Below are positions 1-10,450 of a stretch of 64,000 nucleotides of DNA, piece by piece. Positions within the stretch are counted from its first letter, which is position 1. The number at the start of each line of letters is the position of its first letter. Source of the DNA: Chrysophaeum taylorii (lineage: Eukaryota > Sar > Pelagophyceae > Pelagomonadales > Pelagomonadaceae); NCBI GenBank assembly GCA_029834535.1, contig JAQMWT010000455.1, positions 1 to 64,000 on the forward strand, written 5' to 3'. The notes beneath the pieces are model-generated. The model saw only the letters and a program-made list of their open reading frames with translations, searched no databases and was not told the DNA's origin. Both the position numbers and the translations under genes were made by a program.

Positions 1-1875
1 GAGTTACGTATTGCTCGTCGGCTCCGTAGAGCTCCTGGTAACTTGGATTAACGAGCTGGAGCGCTCGATTCAGGTCACCAAACCGATCGTTGATCGCCTT
101 GGCTCGCCAGGCGCGCTCTGGTCGGAGATCTCGCTCGCGCCCAGCCCAGTTCTCCGTCACGCCGCTGTGACGCGAAGTTGGGTAGTCGCGATCTCCTTGC
201 CGTCGAGCGGCGACGCGTCCGTCGCCGCGTCGACGACGTCACCGTATCCCACGGCGAGGGCGACGGCGGCCTCGTGAAGGACACCATGTCGGAGCGTAGG
301 TCGCGAATGAAGCGTTCGGACGGGAGCACCATGTCGCTCGCCCGCTCCGGGCCGACGACAGGCTCGACGACCGAGGCCAGGACCTTGGGGGTCTCCGACG
401 GCGCAACCTGCGATGCGAACAGTTTCGTACACAGCGCCCTGACCCTCGAGTCCCACGGCGTGCCCCTCCTTGCCGGATCCCTTGCCGGACGGCTTCTGTG
501 GGATCCACACTTCGGCATTCTGCTTTTCGAGGTCTGCAATCCACTCCGTAGCCGCTTGATATCCTCATCCTTGGCCTGCACGCGGCCCTCGGCGGCCGCG
601 AGCTTTATCTCCATTTGCTTCGCTTCCTGGTTGAGGGCGGTATGTTTTTTCTCGAGTTGTCGCATGGCCCGACGGTCCGATTTCTTCAGTCAGTTCGTCT
701 CCCGCGCCTCGGCCGCCGCCACAGCCTGTCTCGCCGCCTCCTTCGACTGGGCATTGGTCGCGTTGAGCTCGCTGCTGCAGCCTCGCGGCATCGCGGTCGC
801 GCTGCTTCTCATTGAGGCCTGGTGGCGTTCGATGCGGACCTGGCCGTGCCTCCCGACGTGCGGCATCCCGGACCTCGTCCTCGTACTTCCACTTGGCCTC
901 GAGACGCGCCGCGTCTGCCTTGGCGGCCGCCATTTCCGCGGCGAAGGCGTCGGCGTGGGCTTCTTTCGTCTCGCGTTCGGCGGTGACAGAGCGAGAGTGC
1001 TGAGCCGTCTTGGCCGCCGTGAGCTTGTCGACCGTGCTCCGGAGTTTCGACACCTCCTTCTCGAGCTCCGAGATCCGCACATTCGAGTCCGACGACGACG
1101 ACAGTGTGGAGATAACCGATGACCCACTCGATCCAAGCGTCGGACGCGCTGGCCGTCCGGGTGGTAGTCGCCGAATCGGGGGTGTCGTTCTCCTTGTCGG
1201 GCTTGGCCTTGACGTGGGAGAACGGGACGCGGATCTCTCCCTGCTGAATCGTTTTCACGTCGTATGACTCGACCCGACACACAGTGTTGTTGTAGATTAG
1301 GCCCAGGACAACGCCGTTGCCGCCCTGGATGTTGTGCCCCGCCGAGAAGTCGTGCTCGATGAGGACCTCGTCCCCGCTGCGGATGGTTGTCTTGAGAGTC
1401 CTAGTTAGCGACGCGGAGATCCGGGCGAGAACGGCCTTCGCCCTTCGTCGTGTGTAGCTTGCTCTGGGTGAAGTCGTCCCGGCACATTTTCGAGCACACG
1501 TAGAACTTGTCGGGCAGCTCGCCCTCGATATTCAGGAGTCGCTCCAGGTCGAGCGGCTGGCCCCTGGCCGTCTCGTCGGCGTCGAGCCTCGCTACGCAGC
1601 ACACGCACTCTCCCCTCAAGAGGTTTTTTCGCCGTTGACGTTTGGCAGCGGGTTTTTTCGACACTTTCGTCAACTCAGCCGGGACCGAAGGGTCCACAGG
1701 GGTTACAGAAGGACCCGGGGCCGACTCTTTGCTCGTTTCGGCCGATTCCATGGGCGGAACGCCGATTTTGTGATTTTGCAAGCTATGTTTGAAACATAGC
1801 CTGAGACAATCCACTTTTGAATGAGGGTTTCTCGTTTGGTGTTCGAAATGTAGGCTAGGGCCTAGTTTTGAGCTT
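1..1875 (-). mobile_element. DNA transposon fragment (zinc finger/DDE/Tudor family, copy 1)
   Basis: Read on the minus strand this is the 5' part of the transposon family whose best copy is at 39586-44249. It follows that copy from just inside its left end (AAAGCTCAAAACTAGG) to shortly after the first catalytic-Asp block. It encodes the basic N-terminus from an ATG at 1751, the Cys-rich finger (CVCC ... CSKMC, about 1480-1610) and a Glu/Lys-rich coiled coil. The frame changes several times, so no single protein is made. The terminal inverted repeat is absent: at 1876 the sequence passes directly into a Helitron-type unit. Homology to the good copy stops about 15 bases from the window edge. 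Being a fragment is seen directly; function follows from the related copy. Confidence 0.8.
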
Positions 1876-2646
1876 TCCTAACTACTAATCGACAGATGTT
1901 TGTCTGTCTGTGTGTCTGTCTGTCTGTCTGTTTGTCCCTCGATTTAGGGTAAGGATCATGTGGGCCCGCGAGCCACACATTGATCCTCCAAGCCGTCTAC
2001 GGCGACCTCGCAGACTATTTCCACGACCCGCGGCGGCTCTTTCAGCGCGCCATTCTCACGCCCCGTCGAAACGATGTTGTCGATGCTGACAACGCGCGCA
2101 TGACCGCGGCCTTTTTCCCGGAGACGAGGCGTCGGAGTTCTTTTCGACCGACTAGGTTGGGTCGGAAGACGACGCCTCGCTCTCAAGAGTCGAGTTTTGA
2201 ACTCCCTGACAACCAACGGCATGCTGACTTTGATCGCGAGCTTAAAGTCTTCGCAACCTCGACCCGTCGCACGGCCACTGCAACGGTACCAGATACATGA
2301 TCGATCGTGTGGTTGTCACCGAGGCTCCTCCAACCTGTATCCCTTAAGGCCCGCCGACGCCAAACGATCAACAAGAGCCAGGGCCAGACGCCCCGCGAGG
2401 TCGGCGTCCTCTTTGCGAAGCCCGTCTTCTGTCACGTCCAGCTCTCTACGTGGTCTCGTCGATACTCAATCTGGTCGACGACTCCACCCTACTCCCACGT
2501 GCTGCGCAATACGTGAACTTACTGACCAGGTGAACTTATATGAAACTAACTGGGACCAGGTGAACTTACTGGGGTTAGAGATTGGGACTAGGTGAACTTA
2601 CTAGGGTTAGAGATTGGGACTAGGTGAACTTACTGGCCTGCACTTG
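1876..2646 (+). mobile_element. Helitron-derived unit A
   Basis: First of three tandem units that begin TCCTAACTACTAATCGACAG and end near GCCTGCACTTGT. After a TGTCTGTTTG-rich leader, the plus strand encodes decayed pieces of a Helitron PIF1-type helicase. These are a segment like the known D..Y.D...L..RAIL.P.N motif (about 1980-2110), then the CNGTRY-like region (about 2280), then INKSQGQTPREVGVL (about 2365-2410), which matches the helicase motif before the C-terminus. The coding part is only about 0.5 kb and out of frame in places, so this is a non-autonomous remnant. The end holds short repeats of the type GACCAGGTGAACTTACTGG. Confidence 0.75.
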
Positions 2647-3667
2647 TCCTAACTACTAATCGACAGATGTTTGTCTGTCTGTTTGTTTGTCTGTTTGTCC
2701 CTCGATTTAGGGTAAGGATCATGTAGGCGCGAGAGTAAGGATCAGGTAGGCGCGAGAGCCAGACAGTGATCCTCCAAGCCGTCTACGGCGACCTCGCAGA
2801 CTATTTCCACGAGCCGCGGCGGCTCTTTCAGCGCGCCATTCTCACGCCCCGTCGAAACGATGTTGTCGATGCTGACAACGCGCGCATGACCGCGGCCTTT
2901 TTTTCCCGGAGACGAGGCGTCGGAGTTCTTTTCGGCTGACTAGGCTGGGTCGGAAGACGACGCCTCGCTCTTTATAGTCGAGTTTTCAACTCCCTGACAA
3001 CCAACGGCATGCTGACTTTGATCGCGAGGTTAAAGTCTTCGCAACCTCGACCCGTCGCACGGCCTCCGTAACGGCACCGGATACATGATCGATCGTGTCG
3101 TTGTCACCGAGGCTCCTCCAACCTGTATCCCGTAAGGCCCGCCGACGCCAAACGATCACCAAGAGCCAGGGCCAGACGCCCCGCGAGGTCGGCGTCCTCT
3201 TGGCGAAGCCCGTCTTCTGCCACGTCCAGCTCTACGTGGCTCTCTGTCGATCGGCAACCCCGAGGATATCCTCTTCTGAGTCGACGACTCCACCCTACCC
3301 CACGTGCTGCGCAATACCGATAAGCCCCCTCCCGGCGTCTACACGCGCACTGTAGGTGAACTTACTGGGACCAGGTGAACTTACTGGGGTTTGAGATTGG
3401 GACTAGGAACTGAGTGACCAGGTGAAACTGGGACCAGGTGAACTACTGGGGTTTTTAGAGTAAAGGTTTTTAGAGTAAACTCAAGGTTGGCGGCGCGTGC
3501 GGATCAAAGCACCTTAGATTGGCGGAGGCGAGAGCGACGAGCTCAAAGGAGTTGGTGTGAGCTGGGTGAACTTACTGGCCAGGTGAACTTATATGAAACT
3601 TACTGCGACCAGGTGAACTTACTGGGGTTAGAGATTGGGACTAGGTGAACTTACTGGCCTGCACTTG
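2647..3667 (+). mobile_element. Helitron-derived unit B
   Basis: Second tandem unit, joined head to tail to unit A at TTG|TCCTAACTAC. It has the same order: TGTCTGTTTG leader, CCTCGATTTAGGG, decayed helicase segments (LQAVYGDLADYF-like at about 2770; KSQGQTPREVGVL at about 3160-3200; PVFCHVQLYVALCRS, matching the Helitron LYVALSR motif, to about 3250), then a tail of 20-bp repeats. The tail carries an extra block GGCGGCGCGTGCGGATCAAAGC, also seen in other units. Frameshifts split the coding part. Confidence 0.75.
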
Positions 3668-4814
3668 TAACTACTAATCGACAGATGTTTGTCTGTCTGT
3701 TTGTTTGTCTGTTTGTCCCTCGATTTAGGGTAAGGATCAGGTAGGCACGAGAGTAAGGATCAGGTAGGCGCGAGAGCCAGACAGTGATCCTCCAAGCCGT
3801 CTACGGCGACCTCGCAGACTATTTCCACGACCCGCGGCGGCTCTTTTAGCCAGCGCGCCATTCTCACGCCCCGTCGAAACAATGTTGGCGCGAGAGCCAG
3901 ACAGTGATCCTCCAAGCCGTCTACGGCGACCTCGCAGACTATTTCCACGAGCCGCGGCGGCTCTTTCAGCGCGCCATTCTCACGCCCCGTCGAAACAATG
4001 TTGTCGATGCTGACAACGCGCGCATGACCGCGGCCTTTTTTTTCCCGGAGACGAGGCGTCGGAGTTCTTTTCGGCTGACTAGGCTGGGTCGGAAGACGAC
4101 GCCTCGCTCTTTACAGTAGAGTTTTCAACTCCCTGACAACCAACGGCATGCTGACTTTGATCGCGAGCTTAAAGTCTTCGCAACCTCGACCCGTCGCACG
4201 GCCACTGCAACGGTACCAGATACATGATTGATCGTGTCGTTGTCACCGAGCTCCTCCAACCTGTATCCCTTAAGGCCCGCCGACGCCAAACGATCACCAA
4301 GAGCCAGGGCCAGACGCCCCGCGAGGTCGGTGTCCTCTTGCCCAAGCCCGTCTTCTGCCACGTCCAGCTTACGTGGCTCTCTGTCGATCGGCAACCCCGA
4401 GGAATGCTCTTCTGAGTCGACGACTCCACCCTACCTCACGTGCTGCGCAATACCGATAAGCCCTCCCGGCGTCTACACGCGCACTGTAGGTGAACTTACT
4501 GGGACCAGGTGAACTTACTGGGGTTTGAGATTGGGACTAGGTGAACTAAGTGACCAGGTGAACTTACTGAGACCACGGGGGCTTTTAGAGTAAACAAAGG
4601 GTAGCGGCGTGTGCGGATCGCAGCTTGGCGGGGGTGAGAGCGACGAGCTCAAAGGAGAGTGGGTGTGAGTTTACGCCGAACTTACTGGGGTTAGAGATTG
4701 GGTTTACGCCGAATTTGCTGGGGTTAGAGATTGGGACTAGGTGAACTTAACAGAAACAGTGAACTTGCTGGGGTTAGAGATTGGGAGTAGGTGAACTTAC
4801 TGGCCTGCACTTGT
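3668..4814 (+). mobile_element. Helitron-derived unit C with internal duplication
   Basis: Third tandem unit; its first bases (TCC) are lost and it starts at AACTACTAATCG. About 120 bases containing GCGAGAGCCAGACAGTGATCC through CGTCGAAACAATGTTG are present twice in a row (about 3768-3889 and 3890-4010). The helicase C-terminal block is the cleanest of the three, with an open frame 4224-4415 that includes ITKSQGQTPREVGVLLPKPV. The tail ends at 4814 and abuts unrelated sequence. Confidence 0.75.
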
Positions 4815-6890
4815 CCGACCCTATCTTGGGGTGCCGCGAAATTTGCTTTTTGCGGTAGGCGTGGAGTTGGTGAATGAGGTCACTGTCTTCATCTTGATCA
4901 AGGTTGGCCTCCGTGAGAAAAACAGCGACGGGGTCGGTGTCTTCGTCGGGGTCCGGTGGGGTGTCGTCTTCAGAGGGAGAGGTGTCATCATCGTCTTCGG
5001 TGAGGTGGAGACCACGACGGCGGGAGCGAAAACGGGGGTTGCCTTTGTCCTTTGTTGGCAGACGACCAAAGTCAGTGACGAAGCGCAAAGGCTAGAAGTT
5101 GAGAGTTGGGTGAGGCTTGAGGCGAGCCCAAAAGTTGCGCTCAAACGTGGAGATGACGGTGATGCGAGCGATGTGCTTTAGGGAGGTGGTGGATGGCTTC
5201 CTTGTCTTCGTCGAGTAACGGCGAGTCGTTGGGAGTACGCAGACAGTTAGCAAGATGCGCGAAGCCCTTGATGTGTGTTGGGGCGCGGGAGTCAAGTAAA
5301 CTTGGAGGGTATTTAAAGCGAAGCATTGTCGGATACACAGCGAGGTAGCGTGTCTTGCTGATGACATCATCACCAAAAGCAGAGGCATTGTGTAGACACC
5401 GGAGTGGCGGAAGTAGCCTAAGCGCTGATAACCTTTTGTGAGTTGAGCACACTCGCGGTGAGTTCGGGGGTTGGGAGGTACGTTCTCCACAATGGCGTAG
5501 GTCGGGAGCGTGCAACGAACGAAGCGGATTTGTTCTTTTGGACGAAAAGGTTGGCGGTGACTGGAGTGGCATAGCCGTCGTCGTATTCTTTCATTACACT
5601 CAGATGTTGACAGGGCAATGTAAAAACTTCCAAGTCGATGAATGGAGGTAGTCGTATTTTGCCGGTTTGGAGTGCGGCATTGAGTTTCCTTAGGTCCGCG
5701 TAGTGCTGAGCGTGCGGAAGGAGTTGTTGCGCAGGGGTGCGCATTATATCGTTAATTTCGCAGGTGACCACGACAGTAAGGCGTTTGTCGAATCGTTTGC
5801 GAAAAGTGTCGAAACCTTCCTGGTGAATTCCACCTGCAATAATGGCTGTTTTGAGCGGAAGGGGTTGTGTCTGCTCATAGAGGTCTGCGGTGCCATCAAA
5901 GGCGTAGTGGACGACAGTATGTTGGAGGTTGAGCAGATCGTTTAGATACAGGGAATGATTCTGTAACTGGCGAAATCAAGCGTGTGCGATTTAGAGCGTG
6001 TCTTGGCGACATGCTGTGTGATGTGTGCAATCTCATCCTTGAGTGACATTCGTTTTCTTGTGTGCAATCTAAGCACAGTTGTGAATGTTTGCTTTGGATG
6101 ATGGGACGGCAGGAACAACAGGCCGTTTTTGGTTTGCGAGTGGCGAGTACGACGGCGGTTTTTCCTAGAAGAGTCGTATAATCGTGCGGATCGAAGGTTG
6201 AGGACTTCAGAAGTTCGTATAGAAATGGCTCGTGGGGCCATATGAATGGTGTGTTCGGGAATCCGGCGTATGGACTCAGGAACAAAATTATTTTCTATTG
6301 TGCGCGCAAAGAAGCAAAAAATAATGCGCCACCGTCAATCAATGAGGTTTCAGTGCCGGGTCCATTGCATCCGTGCAGCGAGTTAGTCTTCTTTGAGGTC
6401 TTTTTTCCTGGAGTGTAAGGTGCACAAAGAAAATCTGCGACTCTTGGGGAAATAGTTGATGAAGTCGGTAAATTCGTTATCTTGAGGTTTGGTGCCTGAT
6501 GGAGTAAGATGTGGTTGGCGGCACAGGCGTCGTCGTCGGCAACCATTCGCGAAAAAGCCGACTCTGGTGTGGAGAGCACGCATATAGTCAGTCACACTGT
6601 GACGTCGTGCGTAGTCTTTGGCGGAGTCATCTTCATCATTGATTTCGGGAATGGTGTCGTCGTAGAGGTCTAGCTGACCGTTGTCGTCATAGAAACCGAG
6701 GTGTCCTTTTGTCGTCTTGTTCATCGTTTTCGGCTTCGCCCTCATCTGGTGGATCGTCCTGGGGATCGGACGTTAACATCTGGAGAAATTTTTTCGGTAT
6801 CGTTTTTGGCTTCGGAGAGAAGTATCTCGTCGGGGGAGATGGTGGTGATGAGGTTGATGAGCTTGTTTTCGTTCGCTCGGAGCTGGACCT
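4815..6890 (-). pseudogene. Decayed unrecognised minus-strand coding block
   Basis: This stretch is AT-richer than its surroundings and shows protein-like minus-strand translation spread over all three frames, no frame staying open beyond about 145 codons. Visible pieces, upstream to downstream: an acidic run (DPQDDPPDEGEAENDEQDD, about 6710-6775); a segment with YDDTIPEINDEDDSAKDY (about 6600-6660); a zinc-ribbon-like CSCR...CLDC pair (CxxC-x11-CxxC, about 6070-6125); a longer open piece 5418-5771; and an acidic Asp/Glu-rich tail (about 4870-5000). I do not recognise the family. It may be an old transposon gene or a dead host gene. Some breaks could be missed short introns, but at least one junction (about 6692) looks like a simple one-base slip. 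Confidence 0.4.
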
Positions 6891-7309
6891 ATGTTGGCGA
6901 CCGGCTTGGCTAAGATTCCGTATGGTTTGGAGCTTGCGACGGACTTCGCGAAGAAGGACCTTGAAGCGTTGGTCGACTCTTCAAACGCGCACGCCGCTTC
7001 CGAGTTTTGGCAGAGAGGTTTTAAATCCGGAATACAAAAGCCTCTTCGAAAAAAACCAAGAGTTTTGGTGCGCTGTCGCCATCGGCTCGCTACAGCGGCG
7101 GCGGCGGCGGCGGCGTTTCTTCATGGTCCAGTATCAAAGAGCCAGAATGGATGAGCGCAAGGAAAAAACAAGGAAGCACCAAGAATACAAAGGATAAGTT
7201 ATTATAAAGTAGTAACAACATAAATCGTCGCAGCAGCACCAGCAGCAGCAGCAGCAGGGTGTTGATTGATAGTTAAATAAAGGAGCGCTGAAAAAAAAGA
7301 AGAAATGAA
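6891..7309. other. Spacer with triplet repeats
   Basis: No gene is supported here. It holds a (GGC)n run at about 7090-7111 and a (CAG)n run at about 7226-7258. An 87-codon plus frame from 6891 has low-complexity content and no recognisable motif. The minus-strand end (7200-7309) is T-rich on the coding strand and is probably the 3' untranslated region of the monooxygenase gene. Confidence 0.5.
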
Positions 7310-9283
7310 TCAGGAATAAAAGACGAAGGTGGCCTTGACTTTCTTGTAGTTGTACTCGACCTCCATGAATTTGAGAAAGGACATGTGGGACTTGTTGACA
7401 AGGTGCTTTTTGAGGAGGGCCGTCACGTAGATGTCGAAGGGAATAGTGAGGGCGAGCATGATGATGATCTGGACGCGGGCCCACTTCTTGTGGAAGTCGT
7501 CGTAGGCGGTCTTGGCGACGAAGTAGGAGGGGCGGTCGAGGCCGCGGAGGCCGTCAAAGTTGGATGCGAGACGCACGGAGTTCGTGTTGAGGTACACGAA
7601 GAGGACGAGGGTGACGAAAGCGCACGGGAAAACGACGAAGAGTAGGTAGAAGGGATTCAAGAAGAGGACGCAACCGAGCGCGAGCTTGGTGGCTGGGGCT
7701 AACTGGAGTCGCGGGATCTGAAACCACTTGATGGGCAGGAAGGAGAGGTGAAAGGAGGTTAGGAAAATGGCGAGGTCGAAGTGCCACGCCTCGGCTAGCG
7801 GCATGTCCATGATACACTTCCGGTACTTGGGGTAGTCCTGATCAAGTTTGAAAAAGAAGCCACTGAACTGGCCGACCAGCATCTTCAACGCCAGAATAGG
7901 GTCGGTCAGGAGGATTTTGAGGTATTGGGGGTGTCCCGTGATGTCACCCATATCCATCGCGAAAGCATAGTAATTCGTGAGAGCCTTGAGCCGTTTGCCG
8001 GAGGTAAAAGTCGTTTCCTCGAACTCCCGGTCCTTCTCGATCTTCTCCATCATCTCGACGCGCGGCGGCAGAGGCATCTTCCCGGTAATAAGCTGCGCGA
8101 CCCACCCGGCTTGCATTTCGGCGAGCGTCGGGATGTTTCCGAAAGCCGGCCGCACGAAACCGACGAGATAAAAGCCCGGCACATCGGGATGGGCGACGTG
8201 TTTGAGGCAGTTCCGAGGGTTGATGAGCTTCTCCTTCAATTCGGCGTCCTCCAAAAAGCATATGTCGTTCTTGTATCCGATACACAGGATGATAGCGTCG
8301 ACGGCGTCCGCCGACGTGCCGTCCTCGAACCGCACCGTCTTGCCGTCGCAAGACGCGACGGGCGGCTTGGGGATGCACCCGTACCGCCCGATCGCCGACG
8401 CCATGCCACAGTTCTTCGTCCCGAACTGCGTCGTGACGAAACTCTTGGTGTAGACGTTGAGCTTGGTACCGTGGTAATAGTCGCGGGTCGCCATCGCCGC
8501 CACGTCCTTGTAGTTGTGGACCGGGAAGAGGGCCGGGCACGTCGAGTAGAGGGCCACCGACAGGTCGAGGTCCAGCGACGCCTCGGGCGGCACGCGGTCC
8601 GGGTCGTTGCGGTGTGCCTCGAGCCGAGGTTCGACGTCGTGGTCTAGTTCGGGCAGATGCGCGCCGCGCGGCGTGATGTGCCCGGTGCGCGGCCGCATCG
8701 CGATCCATGTCTGGGCGGCGACCTTGGCACACTGCACCGACACGTCGGACGCCGATTCCCCGCCACCGCAGATCACCACCCGCTTCCCCTCGAAGTCGGA
8801 GGCCCTTCGAAATTCGGAACTATGAAAGACGTCCCCCCCAAAGCCATCGAGCCAGGGGTGAGCCTTAGGATCGTCGTGATTCGTGTGTGTCCCCGAGGCG
8901 CACACGACAGCATCAAACACCTTGCTCGAACCGTCCTTCAGTCTCACGTCCCACTTGCCGTCGTCGAGCCTCGACACCTTCGACACTTCCGCGCCGTATT
9001 CGATAAACTCGCGCAACCCAAACGCATCCACAAACTCCTCGAGATATTTCACGTACCCCCCGAGCGTGAAGTGGTCGCACTGCGTCAGGTCCGGCGGCGG
9101 GTAGCACGCGAAGCTCGTGTAGCAATAGTTCGAGGTGTGGCACGAATTTTCGTAGTTGTCCCGCAGGTACAGCCCCCCCGGACCCTCCTGGATCTCGTAC
9201 ACAACGAACTCCACGCCGGCCTCCTTCAGTTCGCGGGCGGCGATCAACCCGCTCGACCCGGCTCCGATGACGCACACGACCAT
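7310..9283 (-). CDS. Flavin-containing monooxygenase with C-terminal membrane segments
   Basis: Single uninterrupted frame of 657 residues starting at an ATG. It should use FAD and NADPH to oxygenate a nucleophilic N- or S-containing substrate or a related small molecule; the substrate cannot be read from sequence. The FAD-binding Rossmann motif is VIGAGSSG at residues 5-12. The FMO signature FxGxxxHxxxF is met by FGGDVFHSSEF (about residues 148-158). The NADPH-binding fold has CGGGESASD at about 172. After about residue 480 come several hydrophobic stretches (around 505-525, 545-590 and 610-630), so the enzyme is probably anchored to an internal membrane. At 657 residues it is longer than the usual 430-550, because of that C-terminal extension. 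Assignment to the FMO family is firm. Confidence 0.93.
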   Translation of the reverse strand: MVVCVIGAGSSGLIAARELKEAGVEFVVYEIQEGPGGLYLRDNYENSCHTSNYCYTSFACYPPPDLTQCDHFTLGGYVKYLEEFVDAFGLREFIEYGAEVSKVSRLDDGKWDVRLKDGSSKVFDAVVCASGTHTNHDDPKAHPWLDGFGGDVFHSSEFRRASDFEGKRVVICGGGESASDVSVQCAKVAAQTWIAMRPRTGHITPRGAHLPELDHDVEPRLEAHRNDPDRVPPEASLDLDLSVALYSTCPALFPVHNYKDVAAMATRDYYHGTKLNVYTKSFVTTQFGTKNCGMASAIGRYGCIPKPPVASCDGKTVRFEDGTSADAVDAIILCIGYKNDICFLEDAELKEKLINPRNCLKHVAHPDVPGFYLVGFVRPAFGNIPTLAEMQAGWVAQLITGKMPLPPRVEMMEKIEKDREFEETTFTSGKRLKALTNYYAFAMDMGDITGHPQYLKILLTDPILALKMLVGQFSGFFFKLDQDYPKYRKCIMDMPLAEAWHFDLAIFLTSFHLSFLPIKWFQIPRLQLAPATKLALGCVLFLNPFYLLFVVFPCAFVTLVLFVYLNTNSVRLASNFDGLRGLDRPSYFVAKTAYDDFHKKWARVQIIIMLALTIPFDIYVTALLKKHLVNKSHMSFLKFMEVEYNYKKVKATFVFYS

Positions 9284-9447
9284 TCTTGATTATCTTCCGC
9301 ACGATTGTGTTGTTTACTCTGTGTGCAATGTCTTTACAGGTTGACTACTGTATGCACTGTCATCCAATCCGGTTTTAATATTTGGCGAGTGGTCGTGTCT
9401 CTTTTCTGCCACAATCCTTCTTAATATCCTTCTTCTCAGCCTTGTCA
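9284..9447. promoter_or_regulatory. Upstream region of the monooxygenase gene
   Basis: About 160 bases between the monooxygenase ATG and the first repeat material. It must hold the 5' untranslated region and at least part of the promoter, but no specific motif stands out. Confidence 0.3.
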
Positions 9448-9951
9448 TGGATCGTAATAGAAGTGCTTCAGATTAAAAAAAGAAGGAACTCCTTTGGTTG
9501 AAAAGCAAGCTCTTCGGGTGGTGATTAATGCGTGCGCGAAACCGTCGTCGCCAGATCAGTATATCAGTACATTGCATACTAAACGGATCGCAAGAAACGG
9601 GAAGTTCAATGTGCGTCACGTCTCTCTGTGAGCTTAGTGGGACCAGGTGAACTTACTGGGGTTTTTTGAGTAAACTCAAAACTTGACAAAAGTTAACGGC
9701 GTGTGCGGATCAACACAGCCTGGATTGGCGGGGGTGAGAGGGACGAGCTCGAAGGAGAGTGGGGTGAGTGGGTGTGAGCACGAGTGGGTTTACGCCGAAC
9801 TTACTGGGGCTAGAGATTGGGACTAGCTGAACTTAACGGGACCAGGAGAACTTACTGGGCGAGGTGAACTTACTGGGGTTAGAGAGATTGGGACTAGGTG
9901 AACTTACTGGCCTGCACTCGTCTTTTCTTTTTAATCTGAAGCACTCTAATG
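9448..9951. repeat. Inverted repeat flanking a solo Helitron tail
   Basis: AGAAGTGCTTCAGATTAAAA at about 9451-9471 is repeated in inverse orientation at about 9928-9947 (TTTTAATCTGAAGCACTCT), with slightly extended A/T-rich arms. The arms enclose about 450 bases, including the solo Helitron tail at 9637-9921. It could be a small non-autonomous DNA transposon with terminal inverted repeats, or a site where inverted copies arose around an insertion. No clear target duplication is visible. Confidence 0.45.
9637..9921 (+). repeat. Solo Helitron-unit tail
   Basis: This matches only the 3' tail of the units at 1876-4814. It starts with GTGGGACCAGGTGAACTTACTGGGG, contains the CGGCGTGTGCGGATCAA and GAGGGACGAGCTCGAAGGAG blocks, and ends GCCTGCACTCGT. 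No helicase sequence precedes it, so it is a truncated copy. Confidence 0.7.
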
Positions 9952-9964
9952 ATATAATAAGGCT

Positions 9965-10070
9965 GTCTTCGAATGTCGACTGCTAAGAGGGGGGTGTGTG
10001 TGGGGAGCATGAAGGATGTGGGTGGGTGTGTGGGGTAGGAGGGATGTGCCTGACGGGCGGAGATAAGTAT
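9965..10070 (-). mobile_element. 3' end fragment of the second LINE family
   Basis: The sequence TGTCTTCGAATGTCGACTGC through GCGGAGATAAGTA matches, base for base with few changes, the 3' end of the reverse-transcriptase element at 44251-46936. It is extremely 5'-truncated (about 100 bp), as is typical of LINE copies, and shares the same 3' terminus. Confidence 0.75.
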
Positions 10071-10450
10071 GTGGGTGGGTCTGTCCCACCACGACTCAGG
10101 GTTTTGGCTCAGAAATAAAGTTCAAGCTAGACCTCGATTCTTTTTCTCACATACACCCCCCCCCCGAAACGATCAGCGCGCCGCGGCCTCTCAACTCCCT
10201 CACCCACTCAACGGCATGCCGCCACACGAGCTCTCGTTGCAGCTCCGCAAGCTCGGCGTCCTCGTGCCAAAGCCCGTCTTCGGCCGCGGCCCCTGCTCTA
10301 CGTGTGTCTCTCAGCCGCCGCCGAGTCGGCGGCAAGCCCGAGGACATCGTCTTCTGGGTCGACGACTCCACTCTACCCCGCCTCGCGCAATACCGAGAAC
10401 GCCACCCCTGCGTCTACGCGCGCAATCTCGTCTTTTCCGCGTAGCCGCAA
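10070..10450 (+). pseudogene. Helitron helicase remnant with internal deletion
   Basis: Plus-strand translation shows LNGMPPHELSLQL (about 10200-10240), matching the conserved Helitron helicase segment SGMPPH.L.L. It is joined by an internal deletion to LGVLVPKPVF (about 10250-10285), the later C-terminal segment. It then continues through sequence parallel to the tandem units (CCCGAGGACATCGTCTTCTGGGTCGACGACTCC region). It retains SGMPPH-like sequence that the tandem units have mostly lost, so it derives from a related but separate copy. Confidence 0.6.

Noticed and set aside
1876-4814. CRISPR-like or satellite interpretation of the short GACCAGGTGAACTTACTGG repeats
   Set aside because: Spacing is irregular, the genome is eukaryotic, and the repeats are always at the tail of Helitron-type units.
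4812-4826. GTCCGACCCTATCTTG, resembling the right inverted repeat and flank of the 39586-44249 transposon
   Set aside because: Only about 12 bases match and no transposon sequence adjoins it; probably chance.
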